From: Sulfurimonas sp.
GTDB lineage: Bacteria; Campylobacterota; Campylobacteria; Campylobacterales; Sulfurimonadaceae
Assembly: GCF_019429335.1 (NCBI RefSeq)
Contig: NZ_JAHYJB010000014.1
Location: forward strand, 1-42,008
Length of the DNA: 42,008 bases
Direction: 5' to 3'
Part shown: piece by piece, positions 22,841-33,220 of the stretch
How positions within the stretch are numbered: position 1 is the stretch's first letter
How the letters are laid out: the number at the start of each line of letters is the position of its first letter
Notes under the pieces: model-generated
What the model was told of the DNA's origin: nothing
Database searches by the model: none
What the model saw: the letters and a program-made list of their open reading frames with translations, nothing else
Position numbers and translations under genes: made by a program

Positions 22841-24655
22841 ATGAAAAGAACCATCGCGTTACTAAAAAATAATAATGAACTAAGAGTAGTTGAAGAAGAA
22901 GTTGATATATATTTGGAGATTCCTCATTTAGCTTACGCAGAAGTAAAGAAAAAAGATGGCGGCAAGGCGATACTTTTTACAAACGTTGTAGACAAAAAAA
23001 ACGGCATAAAGTTTCAAGAGGGCGTGTTGATGAACGTTTTTGGTTCATATAAGCGCTGCGAGCTTATCTTTGGCAGAACAATAGAGTCTATTGCAGAGGA
23101 GATAACAAAGCTGCTGCATATGAAACCTCCTGAGAAATTTTTTGACAAAATCTCAATGGCAGGAGAACTTTTTTCACTTAAAAATATTTTCCCAAAACGT
23201 ACAACGGCTAAGGCCGCATGTCAGCAGTTAAAATATTTGGATGAGAGTATTGACCTTTATAAGCTCCCTATTCTCACTACTTGGGAGCAAGACGGCGGTC
23301 CGTTTATAACTATGGGGCAGGTCTATACACAGAGTCTTGATGGCGAGATGATAAATCTTGGAATGTACAGACTTCAGGTTTATGATAAAAATCATTTGGG
23401 TATGCACTGGCAGATTCACAAAGACTCTTCACACTTTTTTGACCAGTATCAAAAAGCAGGCAAAAAGATGCCGGTCAGCATTGCTATCGGCGGAGATCCG
23501 CTTTACACTTGGTGTGCGACTGCTCCTCTTCCATACGGCGTAAACGAGCTTTTGATGTATGGACTTATAAAAAAAGAGGGCGCAAAACTTGTAAAGTCGC
23601 TTACCACTCCGCTCTATATACCGCATGATGTTGATTACGTTATTGAGGGGTGGGTAGATACTAACGATATGAAAATTGAGGGACCGTTTGGCGACCATAC
23701 CGGTTACTATACCCTTGAAGAGCCATATCCGGTTATGCAGGTGAGTGCGATTACGATGAAAAAAGAGCGCACATATTTAGCAACAGTTGTCGGCAAGCCG
23801 CCTCTTGAGGATAAATATATGGGCTGGGCAACAGGAAAGATATTTTTCCCGCTTTTAAAAACAACCGCTCCTGATCTGCTTGATTACCATATGCCTGAGA
23901 ATGCAGGTTTTCACAATCTTATTCTTGCAAAGATGCAGCCTCACTATAAAGGACATGCAAAACAGTTTATGCACGCTTTTTGGGGTGCAGGACAGATGAG
24001 TTTTGTAAAACATGCAATATTTCTGGATGAAAAAGCTCCTAAACTTGAAAGCTACGAAGCTGTAACTGCTTATGTACTAGATAGGTTTACGCCAAAGTCT
24101 CTCTTTATTACCGAAGGGATTTTGGATGCGCTTGACCACTCATCTCCGGAGACTCTAGTTGGTGGAAAACTTGGGATTGATGCAACCGCTGCGTATAAGC
24201 TAGATGCTCCTCAGCTACTAGGTGATGAAGAACTTTTGGCAAGAGTAAAAGAGGTTATGCCTGATGCGCTCAATCTTCATCAATACATGAGAAGAACAAA
24301 AAATCCTATAACCGTGATATCTGTAAATAAAACAAAAAATGCAAAGCAATATTTTGACGCTCTTGTAGAACTTAGCATGCATATCAGGATCGTAGTTTTT
24401 GTTGATGCGCAAAAAAATGATATCTTTAATTCCTACATGTTGATTTGGAGAGTCACGAACAACATAGATGCTCAGAGAGATATTTTTATCTCAGGTTTAA
24501 TGGTCGGAGTTGATGGGACAAACAAAAACATGCTTGATGGATTCGAGAGAAGATGGCCCGATGATGTTGATTGTACTCAAAGCGTTATAGACTCTTTAAA
24601 GAGCAAAGGCATCTGGGATTTGAACGAAAAAGTGCATGAAAAGTTTCAGTTGTGA
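22841..24655 (+). CDS. ubiD: UbiD-family decarboxylase, menaquinone-type
   Basis: A 604-residue prenylated-FMN-dependent decarboxylase. EGPFGDHTGYYT followed by PYPVMQVSAIT and VGKPPLEDKYMG is the UbiD core containing the conserved Glu-Arg-Asp type active-site region. The length (about 100 residues more than E. coli UbiD) fits the Campylobacterota members, which are assigned to the futalosine route of menaquinone synthesis. The organism group makes menaquinone rather than ubiquinone, so this role is favoured, but the exact substrate is inferred. It ends the hem run; I recall hemC followed by ubiD in C. jejuni (Cj0545-Cj0546). The partner UbiX is not in the window. Confidence 0.9.
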   Translation: MKRTIALLKNNNELRVVEEEVDIYLEIPHLAYAEVKKKDGGKAILFTNVVDKKNGIKFQEGVLMNVFGSYKRCELIFGRTIESIAEEITKLLHMKPPEKFFDKISMAGELFSLKNIFPKRTTAKAACQQLKYLDESIDLYKLPILTTWEQDGGPFITMGQVYTQSLDGEMINLGMYRLQVYDKNHLGMHWQIHKDSSHFFDQYQKAGKKMPVSIAIGGDPLYTWCATAPLPYGVNELLMYGLIKKEGAKLVKSLTTPLYIPHDVDYVIEGWVDTNDMKIEGPFGDHTGYYTLEEPYPVMQVSAITMKKERTYLATVVGKPPLEDKYMGWATGKIFFPLLKTTAPDLLDYHMPENAGFHNLILAKMQPHYKGHAKQFMHAFWGAGQMSFVKHAIFLDEKAPKLESYEAVTAYVLDRFTPKSLFITEGILDALDHSSPETLVGGKLGIDATAAYKLDAPQLLGDEELLARVKEVMPDALNLHQYMRRTKNPITVISVNKTKNAKQYFDALVELSMHIRIVVFVDAQKNDIFNSYMLIWRVTNNIDAQRDIFISGLMVGVDGTNKNMLDGFERRWPDDVDCTQSVIDSLKSKGIWDLNEKVHEKFQL

Positions 24656-24740
24656 TAATTTAGTATCTTTGTTGCTGGCTATAGGGTTAATATAATAAAT
24701 GGTAATACAGCATAATCCATTATTATAAGGGACTTGGTGC

Positions 24741-24865
24741 ATGAATAAGGTTTTTATCTCTGTTTAGCCATATTTGTTCTTACCTCATTTTACGCAAATG
24801 CGGCGGTCTATAAGGGTAAAAAAGAGTTTGTGATAAAATGTGTTAAGTGTCATAAAGCAGGATAG
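24741..24865 (+). pseudogene. Decayed small c-type cytochrome gene
   Basis: After an aaggga site, ATG at 24741 reads MNKVFISV and then hits a stop at 24765-24767. Adding one T there restores a good signal peptide (..AIFVLTSFYANA) and then AVYKGKKEFVIKCVKCHKAG, with a CxxCH heme site. That second frame stops at tag 24863-24865, where one base change from a glutamine codon (cag or caa) would continue with EF. So two lesions are visible: a one-base deletion and a nonsense change. The rest of the cytochrome is not recognisable. The 329-base gap between ubiD and argH otherwise holds only a stem-loop and a promoter. Confidence 0.72.
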
Positions 24866-24884
24866 GAATTCGACTCTCTTAAAA

Positions 24885-24907
24885 TAAGATAGATTTTTTC
24901 TATCTTA
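24885..24907 (+). terminator. Stem-loop after the cytochrome pseudogene
   Basis: taagatag (24885-24892) pairs perfectly with ctatctta (24900-24907) across a T-rich 7-base loop. A clean T run does not follow, so it may be a weak terminator of the hem-ubiD transcript. Confidence 0.4.
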
Positions 24908-24944
24908 ATTACCCTCTTCATTTTGTAAAATCGTTTAATTTGGC

Positions 24945-24950
24945 TAAAAT
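24945..24950 (+). promoter_or_regulatory. -10 box for argH
   Basis: TAAAAT in the context tggctaaaatacg, 34 bases before the argH ATG at 24985, with T-rich DNA upstream. Consistent with a Campylobacterota sigma-70 promoter. Confidence 0.4.
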
Positions 24951-24984
24951 ACGAAACTTTTTTAACTACTTCAAGGAAATTATT

Positions 24985-26364
24985 ATGAACAAAATGTGGT
25001 CAGGTCGTTTTTCTGCGAGTGCATCAACTCTTCTAGATCAATTTAATGCTTCTATTATGTTTGACAGAAAACTCTATCGCGAAGATATCGAGGGCTCTCT
25101 CTCACATGCTGGGATGCTTGCAAAACAGGGGATTTTAACTGCTGAGGAACTATCTCAAATAACAAAAGGGCTCTCCCAGATAAAAGAGGAGATAGAGTCA
25201 GGGGTATTTGAGTGGAAAATATCGGATGAAGACCTCCATATGGGCATTGAGAAGCGCTTGACTGCAATTATCGGCGATGCCGGTAAAAAACTCCATACTG
25301 CAAGAAGCAGAAACGACCAGATTGCAGTAGATTTTCGCCGCTACGTATTGCGTAAAAATTTGGAAATAGTGGGTGCCGTAAAGCTTTTGATGCAGGAGAT
25401 ACTCGTTGTTGCACAAAAGCACACCCAGACGCTTCTACCAGGAATGACGCATCTTCAACATGCGCAACCTATAAACTTCGCTTTCCATTTAGGCGCCTAT
25501 CTGTCAATGTTTAAAAGAGATATTGAGAGATTTGAGAGCTCACATGCTAGAAACAACGTCTCTCCGCTTGGCTGTGCGGCACTTGCTGGAACTCCACATA
25601 AAATAGACAGAGATATGACGGCGGAGCTTTTAGGATTTAGCAGTGTAAGCGTTAACTGCCTTGATACGGTAAGTGACAGAGATTTTGCGTTGGAGATTTT
25701 GTTTAACATATCTACGATGATGATGCATATTTCACGCCTTAGTGAAGAGCTTGTTATGTGGTCTAGCTATGAGTTTAGATTTATCGAACTTAGCGATGAG
25801 TACTCTACTGGTTCTTCAATTATGCCACAAAAGAAAAATCCTGACGTACCGGAACTTCTTCGCGGAAAGACCGGGCGTGTTTACGGCTCTCTGATGGGTC
25901 TTCTTACCGTTATGAAAGCTCTTCCGCTTGCCTATAACAAAGATACGCAGGAAGATAAAGAGGGCGTCTTTGATGCGGTTGAGACTGCTGAAATTTCACT
26001 GGAAATACTAAAAGAGGCTATTAAGACTATGCAGGTTAAGGCTCATAATATGAGCAGTGCTTGTAAAATGGGGCATCTTAGTGCTACTGATTTGGCTGAC
26101 TATCTTGTTCAAAAGTGTGATATTCCTTTCAGGGAGGCTCACTTTATTACGGGAAAAGCTGTGGCAAAAAGCGAAGAGCTAAAAATTGATTTGAGCGATA
26201 TCGAGTTGAAATATCTTCAAGAGATAGATAGCAGAATAGGTCAAGACGTTCTGAAATTTCTATCAATCGAGAATTCTATGAATGCCAGAACTTCTGCAGG
26301 CGGAACATCTACACAAAGAACAGAAGAGCAGTTGGCTTATTTTAAAAACTTCTTGGAGAAATAA
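24985..26364 (+). CDS. argH: Argininosuccinate lyase
   Basis: A 459-residue enzyme of the fumarase/aspartase superfamily that splits argininosuccinate into arginine and fumarate. MWSGRF at the N-terminus, HTARSRNDQ, the [14 protein letters not shown] segment with the catalytic His, and the mobile loop [12 protein letters not shown] (about 276-287) with the catalytic Ser are all visible. The open frame begins at a TTG at 24940, but the ATG at 24985 has an aagga site and gives the family N-terminus. It completes arginine synthesis begun by enzymes such as argB upstream in the window. Confidence 0.97.
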   Translation: MNKMWSGRFSASASTLLDQFNASIMFDRKLYREDIEGSLSHAGMLAKQGILTAEELSQITKGLSQIKEEIESGVFEWKISDEDLHMGIEKRLTAIIGDAGKKLHTARSRNDQIAVDFRRYVLRKNLEIVGAVKLLMQEILVVAQKHTQTLLPGMTHLQHAQPINFAFHLGAYLSMFKRDIERFESSHARNNVSPLGCAALAGTPHKIDRDMTAELLGFSSVSVNCLDTVSDRDFALEILFNISTMMMHISRLSEELVMWSSYEFRFIELSDEYSTGSSIMPQKKNPDVPELLRGKTGRVYGSLMGLLTVMKALPLAYNKDTQEDKEGVFDAVETAEISLEILKEAIKTMQVKAHNMSSACKMGHLSATDLADYLVQKCDIPFREAHFITGKAVAKSEELKIDLSDIELKYLQEIDSRIGQDVLKFLSIENSMNARTSAGGTSTQRTEEQLAYFKNFLEK

Positions 26365-26366
26365 TT

Positions 26367-26831
26367 ATGAGAGTAGTTGTATCACATTTAGATGGAATGA
26401 AGTTTGAAGCAAAAACAGATAAGAGCAGTTTTATAATCGACGCTCCGCAGATATCTCCGCTGGAGTATTTTTTATCTGGGATTATCTCATGTAGCGCTAC
26501 AGATATGGTGTTGCTTCCCAAAAATCAGGGCAAAACAGTTTCAAATTTAGTAATCAGCGGCGATGCTATAAGAAACGAGGATTTCCCGAAAAAGTTTAAC
26601 ACTCTTCATCTGGATTACGGTTTTAATTCGGATGGTGATGACATAGTCGCAGCAAGGTGGGTCATGGCTTCGCTAGAGACATACTGCTCAACGATTAACA
26701 CCATAAGAGACAGTGTTGCAATAACGTACTCTATAACTCATAACGGCAATAAAATTAGAGAGAATGAAAAGATGATTTCAGGCGGCGGAAGCATTCTGGA
26801 CATGGGCAAGATAGAGAGCTGTCTATCATAG
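26367..26831 (+). CDS. OsmC-family protein
   Basis: A 154-residue OsmC/Ohr-like protein. The two family cysteines are in place: C42 in LSGIISCSATDMVLL and C107 in SLETYCSTINTI. OsmC and Ohr proteins reduce organic hydroperoxides with such a cysteine pair; the arrangement here is of the general OsmC type and the substrate is not known. It starts two bases after argH and is probably co-transcribed. Its 3' end overlaps that of the converging lytic transglycosylase by six bases. The C-terminus carries an extra Gly-rich tail (SGGGSILDMG). Confidence 0.82.
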   Translation: MRVVVSHLDGMKFEAKTDKSSFIIDAPQISPLEYFLSGIISCSATDMVLLPKNQGKTVSNLVISGDAIRNEDFPKKFNTLHLDYGFNSDGDDIVAARWVMASLETYCSTINTIRDSVAITYSITHNGNKIRENEKMISGGGSILDMGKIESCLS

Positions 26832-28016
26832 TAAGCCGTACACTTTACGGTAAGAGTTAACTCTTTGCGTTACTTTTTTAAGATAGGTTTTTGGTTCGTC
26901 ATATTTTAAATCTTTAAGAAGTTTGTTGTAAACCTGCTCTGGCGTCAAGTTATTAATTACGAGCGCCGCATTTTTAGTATTGTTAGTTCTGACAAAAGCC
27001 CACGCAACATTTCCAGCTCCAGTATTATAAGCTGCTATCGTACAGTATAGGCGGCTGAGAGGGTCTTCTATTTGGTTTAGATATCTGTAGTAGAGTATAT
27101 GCAGATAAGCACTCCCCATCGTTATATTGTTTTTGCTGTCGTAGAGATAGCTTCCTGAGACGAGTTTTTTCTCTTTGTACAAGAAGTGATAAGTGTCGAT
27201 GCCCGCAGTTTTAGGAACTATCTGCATTAGGCCATAAGCAGGCACATGTGACCTTGCTCTTGGGTTGAAACTGCTCTCCGAGTGCATAATGGCAAAGACA
27301 AGCGAGAGAGGAATATTTTGCTTTTGAGATTGTGTTTTTACCTCTTCGTAATATATTTTAGACCTCTTAATCATTGTATCGCTCGGCAATGAGATATTAA
27401 GCGTATATATTTTTGTATTTTTGAGTTTGCTTGAGTCTGTTGTTTGGATATTTTTATCTTGTGTATTTTTATCTATGTAGGTTATCAGTTTCTCTTTTGT
27501 CGGCTCTTTTTCAAAAATTACGCTAGAGAGAATCGGCTCCGATTTTATCTCGCTCTCAACAACTCCTGAGGGTTTTTTTACCTCTGATAGTTTTTGCTCT
27601 AAAGGGTCGCTTTCATGGGCTTTTTTGGTGTCTGCGGTAATTGCATGCAAGAGTGCGTCTTGAAGCTTTTTTTTCGCCTCTTCTTTTGAAGATGCTATTG
27701 TCTGAAGAACTATTTTCTCCTCTTCAAAATCTACGTTAGTTCTGGTTTTTTTGTCTTTAGTGTATGCAACCCATCTTTTTTGAGTTGACATCAGAGGCTC
27801 TTCCCAGTAAATGGCAATCTCTTTTTTATAGTCGTCATAGGCTTTTTGCAGATTTGTTTGATAACTCTCAAACTCCTCCTCAACGCTTTGCTTGTAGTCC
27901 CCAAAAGCATTATTTGCATCTTCAAAACTTTGCATCTGAGCATTTTTAAATTCAGACGCGCTTTGGGCATATAGCATTGAAGAGATAAGAAGTGAGATGA
28001 AAAATTTATTACTCAT
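26826..28016 (-). CDS. Membrane-bound lytic murein transglycosylase, SLT domain
   Basis: A 396-residue exported enzyme. After a signal peptide (about 1-18) comes a long charged helical region (to about 130) with a conserved-looking W-x-E-P segment, a low-complexity linker, and a C-terminal SLT (lysozyme-like) domain (about 230-390). The catalytic glutamate is E247 in HSESSFNP, followed by the usual AYGLMQIVPKTAG and later AAYNTGAGNVAWAF. This resembles MltC in domain order. It cuts peptidoglycan with 1,6-anhydro formation. It has no clear lipobox cysteine, so it is probably soluble in the periplasm. Downstream of the HIT gene on the same strand. Confidence 0.9.
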   Translation of the reverse strand: MSNKFFISLLISSMLYAQSASEFKNAQMQSFEDANNAFGDYKQSVEEEFESYQTNLQKAYDDYKKEIAIYWEEPLMSTQKRWVAYTKDKKTRTNVDFEEEKIVLQTIASSKEEAKKKLQDALLHAITADTKKAHESDPLEQKLSEVKKPSGVVESEIKSEPILSSVIFEKEPTKEKLITYIDKNTQDKNIQTTDSSKLKNTKIYTLNISLPSDTMIKRSKIYYEEVKTQSQKQNIPLSLVFAIMHSESSFNPRARSHVPAYGLMQIVPKTAGIDTYHFLYKEKKLVSGSYLYDSKNNITMGSAYLHILYYRYLNQIEDPLSRLYCTIAAYNTGAGNVAWAFVRTNNTKNAALVINNLTPEQVYNKLLKDLKYDEPKTYLKKVTQRVNSYRKVYGLL

Positions 28017-28029
28017 ATTTTCTGCCTAT

Positions 28030-28049
28030 AGCCACAAGATGGCTTTTTT
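28030..28049 (+). terminator. Short plus-strand terminator-like hairpin
   Basis: agcca (28030-28034) pairs with tggct (28040-28044), followed by a T run to 28049. In this orientation it would stop plus-strand, that is antisense, transcription entering the HIT gene; on the minus strand it is only a hairpin in the HIT to transglycosylase spacer. Confidence 0.3.
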
Positions 28050-28404
28050 AAAACTTTCCTTTTGGGTCTGCATCGCTTAGGTGCGACCATGCGAGTTTAG
28101 CACCTCCGACTATGTGAAAGTGGAGATGTTTTACCTCCTGAGCACCATCTTCGCCAACATTTGTAATAACTCTGTAACCGCTTTTTTCAATCTTTAGCTC
28201 TTTTGTAACATCATGTATAAAACCGGTCATATTTTTCATAGTTTGCCCCGTAACCTCATTGAAGCTATCTATATGTAATTTCGGGATAACCAATATGTGA
28301 ACGGGAGCTTTTGGATTAATGTCGTGAAACGCCAGAAACTCTTTGTTTTCCAATATAACATTTGACGGTATCTCTTTGTTCACGATTTTACAAAATATAC
28401 ACAT
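28048..28404 (-). CDS. HIT-family nucleotide hydrolase (HinT-like)
   Basis: A 118-residue histidine-triad protein. The triad is HLHFHIVGG (H93, H95, H97), the active site for hydrolysis of nucleoside phosphoramidates such as AMP-lysine. The N-terminal MCIFCKIV contains C2 and C5, half of a zinc site seen in some HinT proteins, and ILVIPKLHIDSF is the usual strand. Biological role in bacteria is only partly known. Divergent from pheS with a 114-base spacer; I recall a HIT gene beside pheS in C. jejuni too (Cj0898). Confidence 0.95.
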   Translation of the reverse strand: MCIFCKIVNKEIPSNVILENKEFLAFHDINPKAPVHILVIPKLHIDSFNEVTGQTMKNMTGFIHDVTKELKIEKSGYRVITNVGEDGAQEVKHLHFHIVGGAKLAWSHLSDADPKGKF

Positions 28405-28474
28405 TTGACCCTCTTTTTTTATTTATTGTAACATATAAATTGACAAATGAAGCTATATGTAAATTATTTTTGAC

Positions 28475-28480
28475 TATAAT
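28475..28480 (+). promoter_or_regulatory. -10 box for the pheS run
   Basis: TATAAT in gactataatcg, 38 bases before the pheS GTG. A short hairpin (gaggg 28496-28500 with ccctc 28506-28510) lies in the leader just before the start and may affect translation. Confidence 0.5.
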
Positions 28481-28518
28481 CGTTCTAAAATTTAAGAGGG
28501 TAATTCCCTCAAATACGG

Positions 28519-29520
28519 GTGAGTCTATTGAAAGAGTGGTACGACGCAATAAAAGAAGCACAGAGTGTTGATAGAATCGAAGAGATTCGCATATCTGTAT
28601 TCGGCAAAAAGGGTGTTTTGGCAGCAGAATTTGCTAGAATGAAAGAAGCACCGGATGAGGAAAAATCAAAAATTGCACAAGAGTTAAACGTTCATAAAAA
28701 TGGACTTATGAACGAGCTGACTGCTAAAAAGATAGTTCTTCAGACACAAGAGCTTATCAAAAATATGAAAGCGGAGGCAATCGATGTCTCTATGTTTGGA
28801 CAAAAGCCCCAAGCAGGCGCGCTTCATCCAGTTATGGAGACTATGGATAGGATTGTGGAGTATTTTTCGTCAATGAATTTTGCCGTAAAAACCGGAACTA
28901 TGGTTGAAGATGATTTTAACAACTTTGAGGCGCTTAATCTGCCTAAACACCACCCAGCACGCGATATGCAAGATACTTTTTATTTCAAAGACGAGATGCT
29001 GCTTCGTACACACACTTCGCCTGTTCAGATAAGAACGATGATGAGCACAAAACCGCCAATTCGCATGATAGCTCCGGGAGCAGTTTTTAGGAGAGATTAC
29101 GATATTACACACACCCCTATGTTTCATCAGGTCGAGGGGCTTTTGGTTGATGAAGATGGCAAAGTATCTTTTGCAAACTTGAAGTTTATACTAGAGGATT
29201 TTTTAAAGTACATGTTTGGTGATGTCGAAGTGCGTTTTAGACCTAGTTTTTTCCCTTTCACGGAGCCCTCTGCGGAGGTAGATATCTCTTGCGTATTTTG
29301 CAAGGGCGAAGGGTGCAGAGTCTGTTCAAAAACAGGCTGGCTAGAGGTCTTGGGCTGCGGAATTGTAGATCCTAACGTTTTTGAAGCGGTTAAATATGAT
29401 AACGTAAGCGGATATGCGTTTGGCCTAGGAGTCGAGAGATTTGCGATGCTTATTCATCAGATAGGAGATCTTCGCTCACTCTTTGAGGGAGATATTAAGT
29501 TGTTGGAGCAGTTTCAGTGA
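28519..29520 (+). CDS. pheS: Phenylalanyl-tRNA synthetase, alpha subunit
   Basis: A 333-residue catalytic subunit of the alpha2-beta2 enzyme that charges tRNA-Phe. N-terminal helical tRNA-binding arm (about 1-85), then the class II core with motif 2 [18 protein letters not shown] and motif 3 [11 protein letters not shown] cysteine cluster ([12 protein letters not shown]) precedes GWLEVLGCG and is a normal feature of many PheS. Start chosen is GTG at 28519; a TTG at 28528 is an alternative. The pheT GTG overlaps the stop by four bases, which couples the two subunits. Confidence 0.96.
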   Translation: MSLLKEWYDAIKEAQSVDRIEEIRISVFGKKGVLAAEFARMKEAPDEEKSKIAQELNVHKNGLMNELTAKKIVLQTQELIKNMKAEAIDVSMFGQKPQAGALHPVMETMDRIVEYFSSMNFAVKTGTMVEDDFNNFEALNLPKHHPARDMQDTFYFKDEMLLRTHTSPVQIRTMMSTKPPIRMIAPGAVFRRDYDITHTPMFHQVEGLLVDEDGKVSFANLKFILEDFLKYMFGDVEVRFRPSFFPFTEPSAEVDISCVFCKGEGCRVCSKTGWLEVLGCGIVDPNVFEAVKYDNVSGYAFGLGVERFAMLIHQIGDLRSLFEGDIKLLEQFQ

Positions 29521-31853
29521 TAGTTACTAAAAGTTGGTTAAACGAGTGGATAGATTTAAGTTCTATATCTACTGATAAATTATTAAAAAAATTAAATTCC
29601 ATAGGTTTAGAGGTTGACAGCGTTGTAAACAACAAAGTTCCTGAAAAAATCGTCTTTGGAAGAGTCGTGGAGTGTGTTAAACACCCTGAAGCCGATAAGC
29701 TAAATGTCTGTCAGGTAGATATCGGAACAAGTACACGCCAGATAGTATGTGGCGCTTCAAACGTAAGAGTTGGACTTGATGTTGTTGTTGCAACCATAGG
29801 TGCCGTTATGCCAGATGGCATGGTAATTAAGCCTGTAAAGCTTCGCGGCGTAGAGTCTTATGGTATGCTCTGTTCAGCAAAAGAGATTGGTCTAGGAGAT
29901 GTTTGCAGCGGAATTATAGAGCTAGACAGCAGTATAGGAAAGTATAAAATAGGAGAGGATGTATCTACAAATCCTATATTTAACGATGACATTATAGAGA
30001 TAGAACTCACAGCAAACCGCGGGGATTGCCTAAGCATCAGAGGAGTTGCAAGAGATTTGAGCGCTGCTTTTGATAAGCCGCTTAGAGAGATAAACACAAA
30101 AGAGGATGAAGATAAAAGAGTCGGAATTGGGCGAATTTTAACGCTTTCTCATGAGAACAATCTCGACGTAAATATCAGATATAAAGCAATAGAGCTGAAA
30201 AATCTAAATATTCCGTTTGTTACAAAGCTGAGACTGGTGCAAATAGAGGATAAGAGAGAGTCGGATATAGAGTCCCTTATTCTATATGCTATTCACAGTA
30301 CGGGCGTAATTTTAAGAGCCTACGATTTTAACTTTTTCCGTGCAAAAAACGAGACAATGGCAAGAGTTTCTCTTGGTAAAGATGAGAACGGTTTCGCATC
30401 GATTATATCAAAGAATAAAAAAGCCTCAATCGTGGGAGTGGGTCAAGATGATGCCTCAAAGGTTGTAGGCAGCGAAGGCACTATTCTGATTGAAGCTACT
30501 TATATCCCGCCTGATGTTATCTCCAAGAGGATGCAAGAGAAAAAAGTGCCTGCTTGCCCGGCATACTATAGAGCATCAAGAGGAAGCGAACCTGAATTAA
30601 ATCAAGGCCTTGACTACTGTATTAGTGTTTTAGAAGCAAACTCTGCTTCTACAGTTTACGGCGGCACTATAGAGCTTGGCGAAGTAAACGAAGATAAAAT
30701 TATAAGTGTCAGCAAAAAAGAGATTGATGAGATAATAGGCGCTGTTATAGATAGGGCGAAGATAACTAAGATTCTTAAAAATTTAGGTTTTGACACCACA
30801 AAATCATCAAGCGACAATTTTGTTGTCTCAGTTCCGAAATTTAGACACGATATATCAAATAAACAGGATATCGTAGAAGAGATAGTGCGCTTAGTCGGTA
30901 TTGACAATATTCCATCAAAGCCCTTTATCTTTGCAGAAGAGAACAGGCTGAGTGACGACTATACAAAATACAAAAAGAGACAGACATATAGACATAAAGC
31001 AGCTTTCAGCGGCTTTTTTGAGTCCGTACACTTTGTTTTTGACGAAAAAAGAGTACTCGAGGAGCATGGATTTGCTACTGTAGATGAGAGCAAAGAGCTT
31101 TTAAATCCGATTGTAAATACTCTTGACACTTTAAGAACTACGCTTCTTAGCGGACTGCTGAGAGCTGCGTCAAATAACTCCAAAAACGGTTATTCGAGCG
31201 TAAAGCTCTTTGAGGTCGGGTCTGTATTTAACTCTCAAAGAGAAGAGTCTCTGAAAATGGCTATGCTTTTTTGCGGAGATAAAGAGGCTGAGAGTATCTC
31301 AAATTGCGGTAAGCCATCAAAGGTTGATTTTGTATTTTTTGCACAAAAAGTCTCTGACATTATCGGAGCATTTGAGCTAAGAGCGGTTGAGACTAGCCAC
31401 TCTCTTTCTCACCCATTTGCGTCCGCTCAAATATTGATAGAGGGCGAAGTTGTAGGTGAGCTCTTTAGAGTTCATCCAAGCGTACAAGAGAGCTATGATT
31501 TGGACATAACTTACATGTGCGAACTGGATTTTGAAAAATTGCCATACGGTTTAAAAACTGCAAATCAGACCTCAAAATATCAGGCATCTTTTAGGGATTT
31601 GAGTATCGTTATGCCAAAAGAGATGAGTTATGAGAAGGTCAAGAGCGTAATCGATTTATCACAAACAAAGAATCTTGTAAGATTCTATCCTGTTGATAGA
31701 TACAGTGACGCCTCTTTGGGTGACAATATGAGCCTCTCGATTCGTTTTGTTCTTCAGTCGTTTGATAAAACACTGGAAGAGGATGACATAACAGGTTCAA
31801 TGGACGCGATTTTAACTGCACTTAAAAATGAGCTTGGTATAGAAATTAGATGA
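29517..31853 (+). CDS. pheT: Phenylalanyl-tRNA synthetase, beta subunit
   Basis: A 778-residue subunit of normal length. In order: an N-terminal segment [14 protein letters not shown], an EMAP/tRNA-binding OB domain (VGRVVEC-type start, about 40-150), the B3/B4 editing domain, B5 (DNA-binding-like), the catalytically inactive class II-like core, and a C-terminal ferredoxin-fold anticodon-binding domain beginning [16 protein letters not shown]3/B4 removes mischarged tyrosine. The start is GTG inside the pheS stop and the stop overlaps the aroA ATG (ATGA), so pheS, pheT and aroA form a coupled unit. Confidence 0.96.
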   Translation: MIVTKSWLNEWIDLSSISTDKLLKKLNSIGLEVDSVVNNKVPEKIVFGRVVECVKHPEADKLNVCQVDIGTSTRQIVCGASNVRVGLDVVVATIGAVMPDGMVIKPVKLRGVESYGMLCSAKEIGLGDVCSGIIELDSSIGKYKIGEDVSTNPIFNDDIIEIELTANRGDCLSIRGVARDLSAAFDKPLREINTKEDEDKRVGIGRILTLSHENNLDVNIRYKAIELKNLNIPFVTKLRLVQIEDKRESDIESLILYAIHSTGVILRAYDFNFFRAKNETMARVSLGKDENGFASIISKNKKASIVGVGQDDASKVVGSEGTILIEATYIPPDVISKRMQEKKVPACPAYYRASRGSEPELNQGLDYCISVLEANSASTVYGGTIELGEVNEDKIISVSKKEIDEIIGAVIDRAKITKILKNLGFDTTKSSSDNFVVSVPKFRHDISNKQDIVEEIVRLVGIDNIPSKPFIFAEENRLSDDYTKYKKRQTYRHKAAFSGFFESVHFVFDEKRVLEEHGFATVDESKELLNPIVNTLDTLRTTLLSGLLRAASNNSKNGYSSVKLFEVGSVFNSQREESLKMAMLFCGDKEAESISNCGKPSKVDFVFFAQKVSDIIGAFELRAVETSHSLSHPFASAQILIEGEVVGELFRVHPSVQESYDLDITYMCELDFEKLPYGLKTANQTSKYQASFRDLSIVMPKEMSYEKVKSVIDLSQTKNLVRFYPVDRYSDASLGDNMSLSIRFVLQSFDKTLEEDDITGSMDAILTALKNELGIEIR

Positions 31854-33121
31854 GCAGCGTTAAAGTTATAAAGGCATCGCCTTTTTCGCTTAAAATTTCC
31901 GAAATAGCACCAGATAAATCAATATCTCACCGCTGTGCTATGTTTGCTATGTTAGCAGATGGAACAAGCGAGATAACTAACTTTTTAAGAGCAGAAGATA
32001 CTCTCAATTCTTTAAATATAGTAAAAAATCTTGGCGCGACAGTTGAAGATGACGGTGTAACCATCAAGATAAGTTCTGATGGGATAAAAGAGAGCAGCGA
32101 GATACTCGACTGCGGAAATTCAGGGACAGGAATGAGGCTGTTTTGCGGGCTTTTAAGCTCAGCAGAGGGTCATTTTGTGCTAACTGGAGATGAGTACCTT
32201 AGACGTCGCCCGATGAAGAGAGTAACTTCTCCGCTTCAAGGAATCGGTGCAAAACTAGACGGCAGAAACAACGGAGATTTGGCTCCGCTAAGCATTAGAG
32301 GAGCTTCTCTTAGAGCCTTTAATTACGAGAGTAAAATCGCTTCCGCACAGGTTAAGAGCGCCATGATTTTGGCAGCACTCAGGGCTGATGGCGAGTGCAG
32401 TTACAGCGAACCAGAGCTTAGCCGCGACCATACCGAGAGAATGCTAAAAGGGATGGGTGCAGAGATAGAGGCAAATGGGTTGATTACAAGAGTAAAACCT
32501 ATGAAAAAACTTCTCTCTCCGCTAAAAATCAGAGTCCCCGCTGACCCATCAAGCGCGTTTTTCTTCGCAGTTGCAGCGGCAATTACTCCTGGCTCTGATG
32601 TAATTTTAGAGGGTGTTACGCTTAATCCTACGCGTATTGAAGCCTTTAAGGCATTGGAGAGAATGGGTGCTGATATAAGATACGAGACTACTGAAAACAA
32701 GTATGAGCCAATTGGAAATATACATCTGAAATATGCGCCGTTAAAAGCGATAACCGTTGAACACAATATCTCCTGGCTTATTGATGAACTTCCTGCTCTC
32801 TCGATAGCTTTTGCATGTGCAGAGGGTATGAGTGTAGTTAAGAACGCCGAAGAGCTTCGTGTAAAAGAGAGTGATAGAATCTCTACCGTAGTAAACGGTC
32901 TAAGAGCTTGCGGCATTGAAGTTGATGAAGTTCATGACGGCTACAGCGTAAGGGGCGGTAAGCTAAAAGAGGCTGTGATTGACAGCCATGGAGACCACAG
33001 AATTGCTATGAGCTTTATTATTGCGGGGCTTAAATGCGGTATGAGCGTGAATGATGTTGATTGTATAAACACGTCGTTTCCAAACTTTTTTGATATTTTG
33101 CGAAAGATTACTACTATTTGA
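31850..33121 (+). CDS. aroA: 3-phosphoshikimate 1-carboxyvinyltransferase (EPSP synthase)
   Basis: A 423-residue shikimate-pathway enzyme that joins phosphoenolpyruvate to shikimate-3-phosphate. Substrate-binding motifs: [10 protein letters not shown] near the N-terminus, [23 protein letters not shown], and KESDRI with DHRIAMSF near the C-terminus. Length is normal for a stand-alone AroA. The sequence around GNSGTGMRL has Gly where class I enzymes have it, so ordinary glyphosate sensitivity cannot be judged safely by eye. Overlaps pheT by four bases; a 99-base spacer separates it from ispH. Confidence 0.97.
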   Translation: MSSVKVIKASPFSLKISEIAPDKSISHRCAMFAMLADGTSEITNFLRAEDTLNSLNIVKNLGATVEDDGVTIKISSDGIKESSEILDCGNSGTGMRLFCGLLSSAEGHFVLTGDEYLRRRPMKRVTSPLQGIGAKLDGRNNGDLAPLSIRGASLRAFNYESKIASAQVKSAMILAALRADGECSYSEPELSRDHTERMLKGMGAEIEANGLITRVKPMKKLLSPLKIRVPADPSSAFFFAVAAAITPGSDVILEGVTLNPTRIEAFKALERMGADIRYETTENKYEPIGNIHLKYAPLKAITVEHNISWLIDELPALSIAFACAEGMSVVKNAEELRVKESDRISTVVNGLRACGIEVDEVHDGYSVRGGKLKEAVIDSHGDHRIAMSFIIAGLKCGMSVNDVDCINTSFPNFFDILRKITTI

Positions 33122-33182
33122 TTTGATATATTAGAAAGAATAAAAAGCTTCTAGCCGACAGGCTTAGCTTTAGTGAGGGGAA

Positions 33183-33210
33183 TTTTAAAAGAATTCACTT
33201 CTTTTTAAAA
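33183..33210 (+). promoter_or_regulatory. AT-rich hairpin directly before the ispH ribosome-binding site
   Basis: ttttaaaagaa (33183-33193) pairs with ttctttt and aaaa (33199-33205 and 33207-33210) with one bulged base, giving an 11-bp stem over a 5-base loop. It ends right before the ggag ribosome-binding site at 33211-33214, so it could modulate ispH translation or protect mRNA. Confidence 0.35.
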
Positions 33211-33220
33211 GGAGACAAAC

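Noticed and set aside
28496-28510. Phenylalanine attenuator before pheS
   Set aside because: There is only one 5-bp hairpin and no leader peptide with Phe codons or T run was seen.
32401-32916. 171-codon open frame antisense to aroA
   Set aside because: Low-complexity Ser/Ala/Ile-rich shadow of a strongly conserved gene; no ribosome-binding site or recognised domain.
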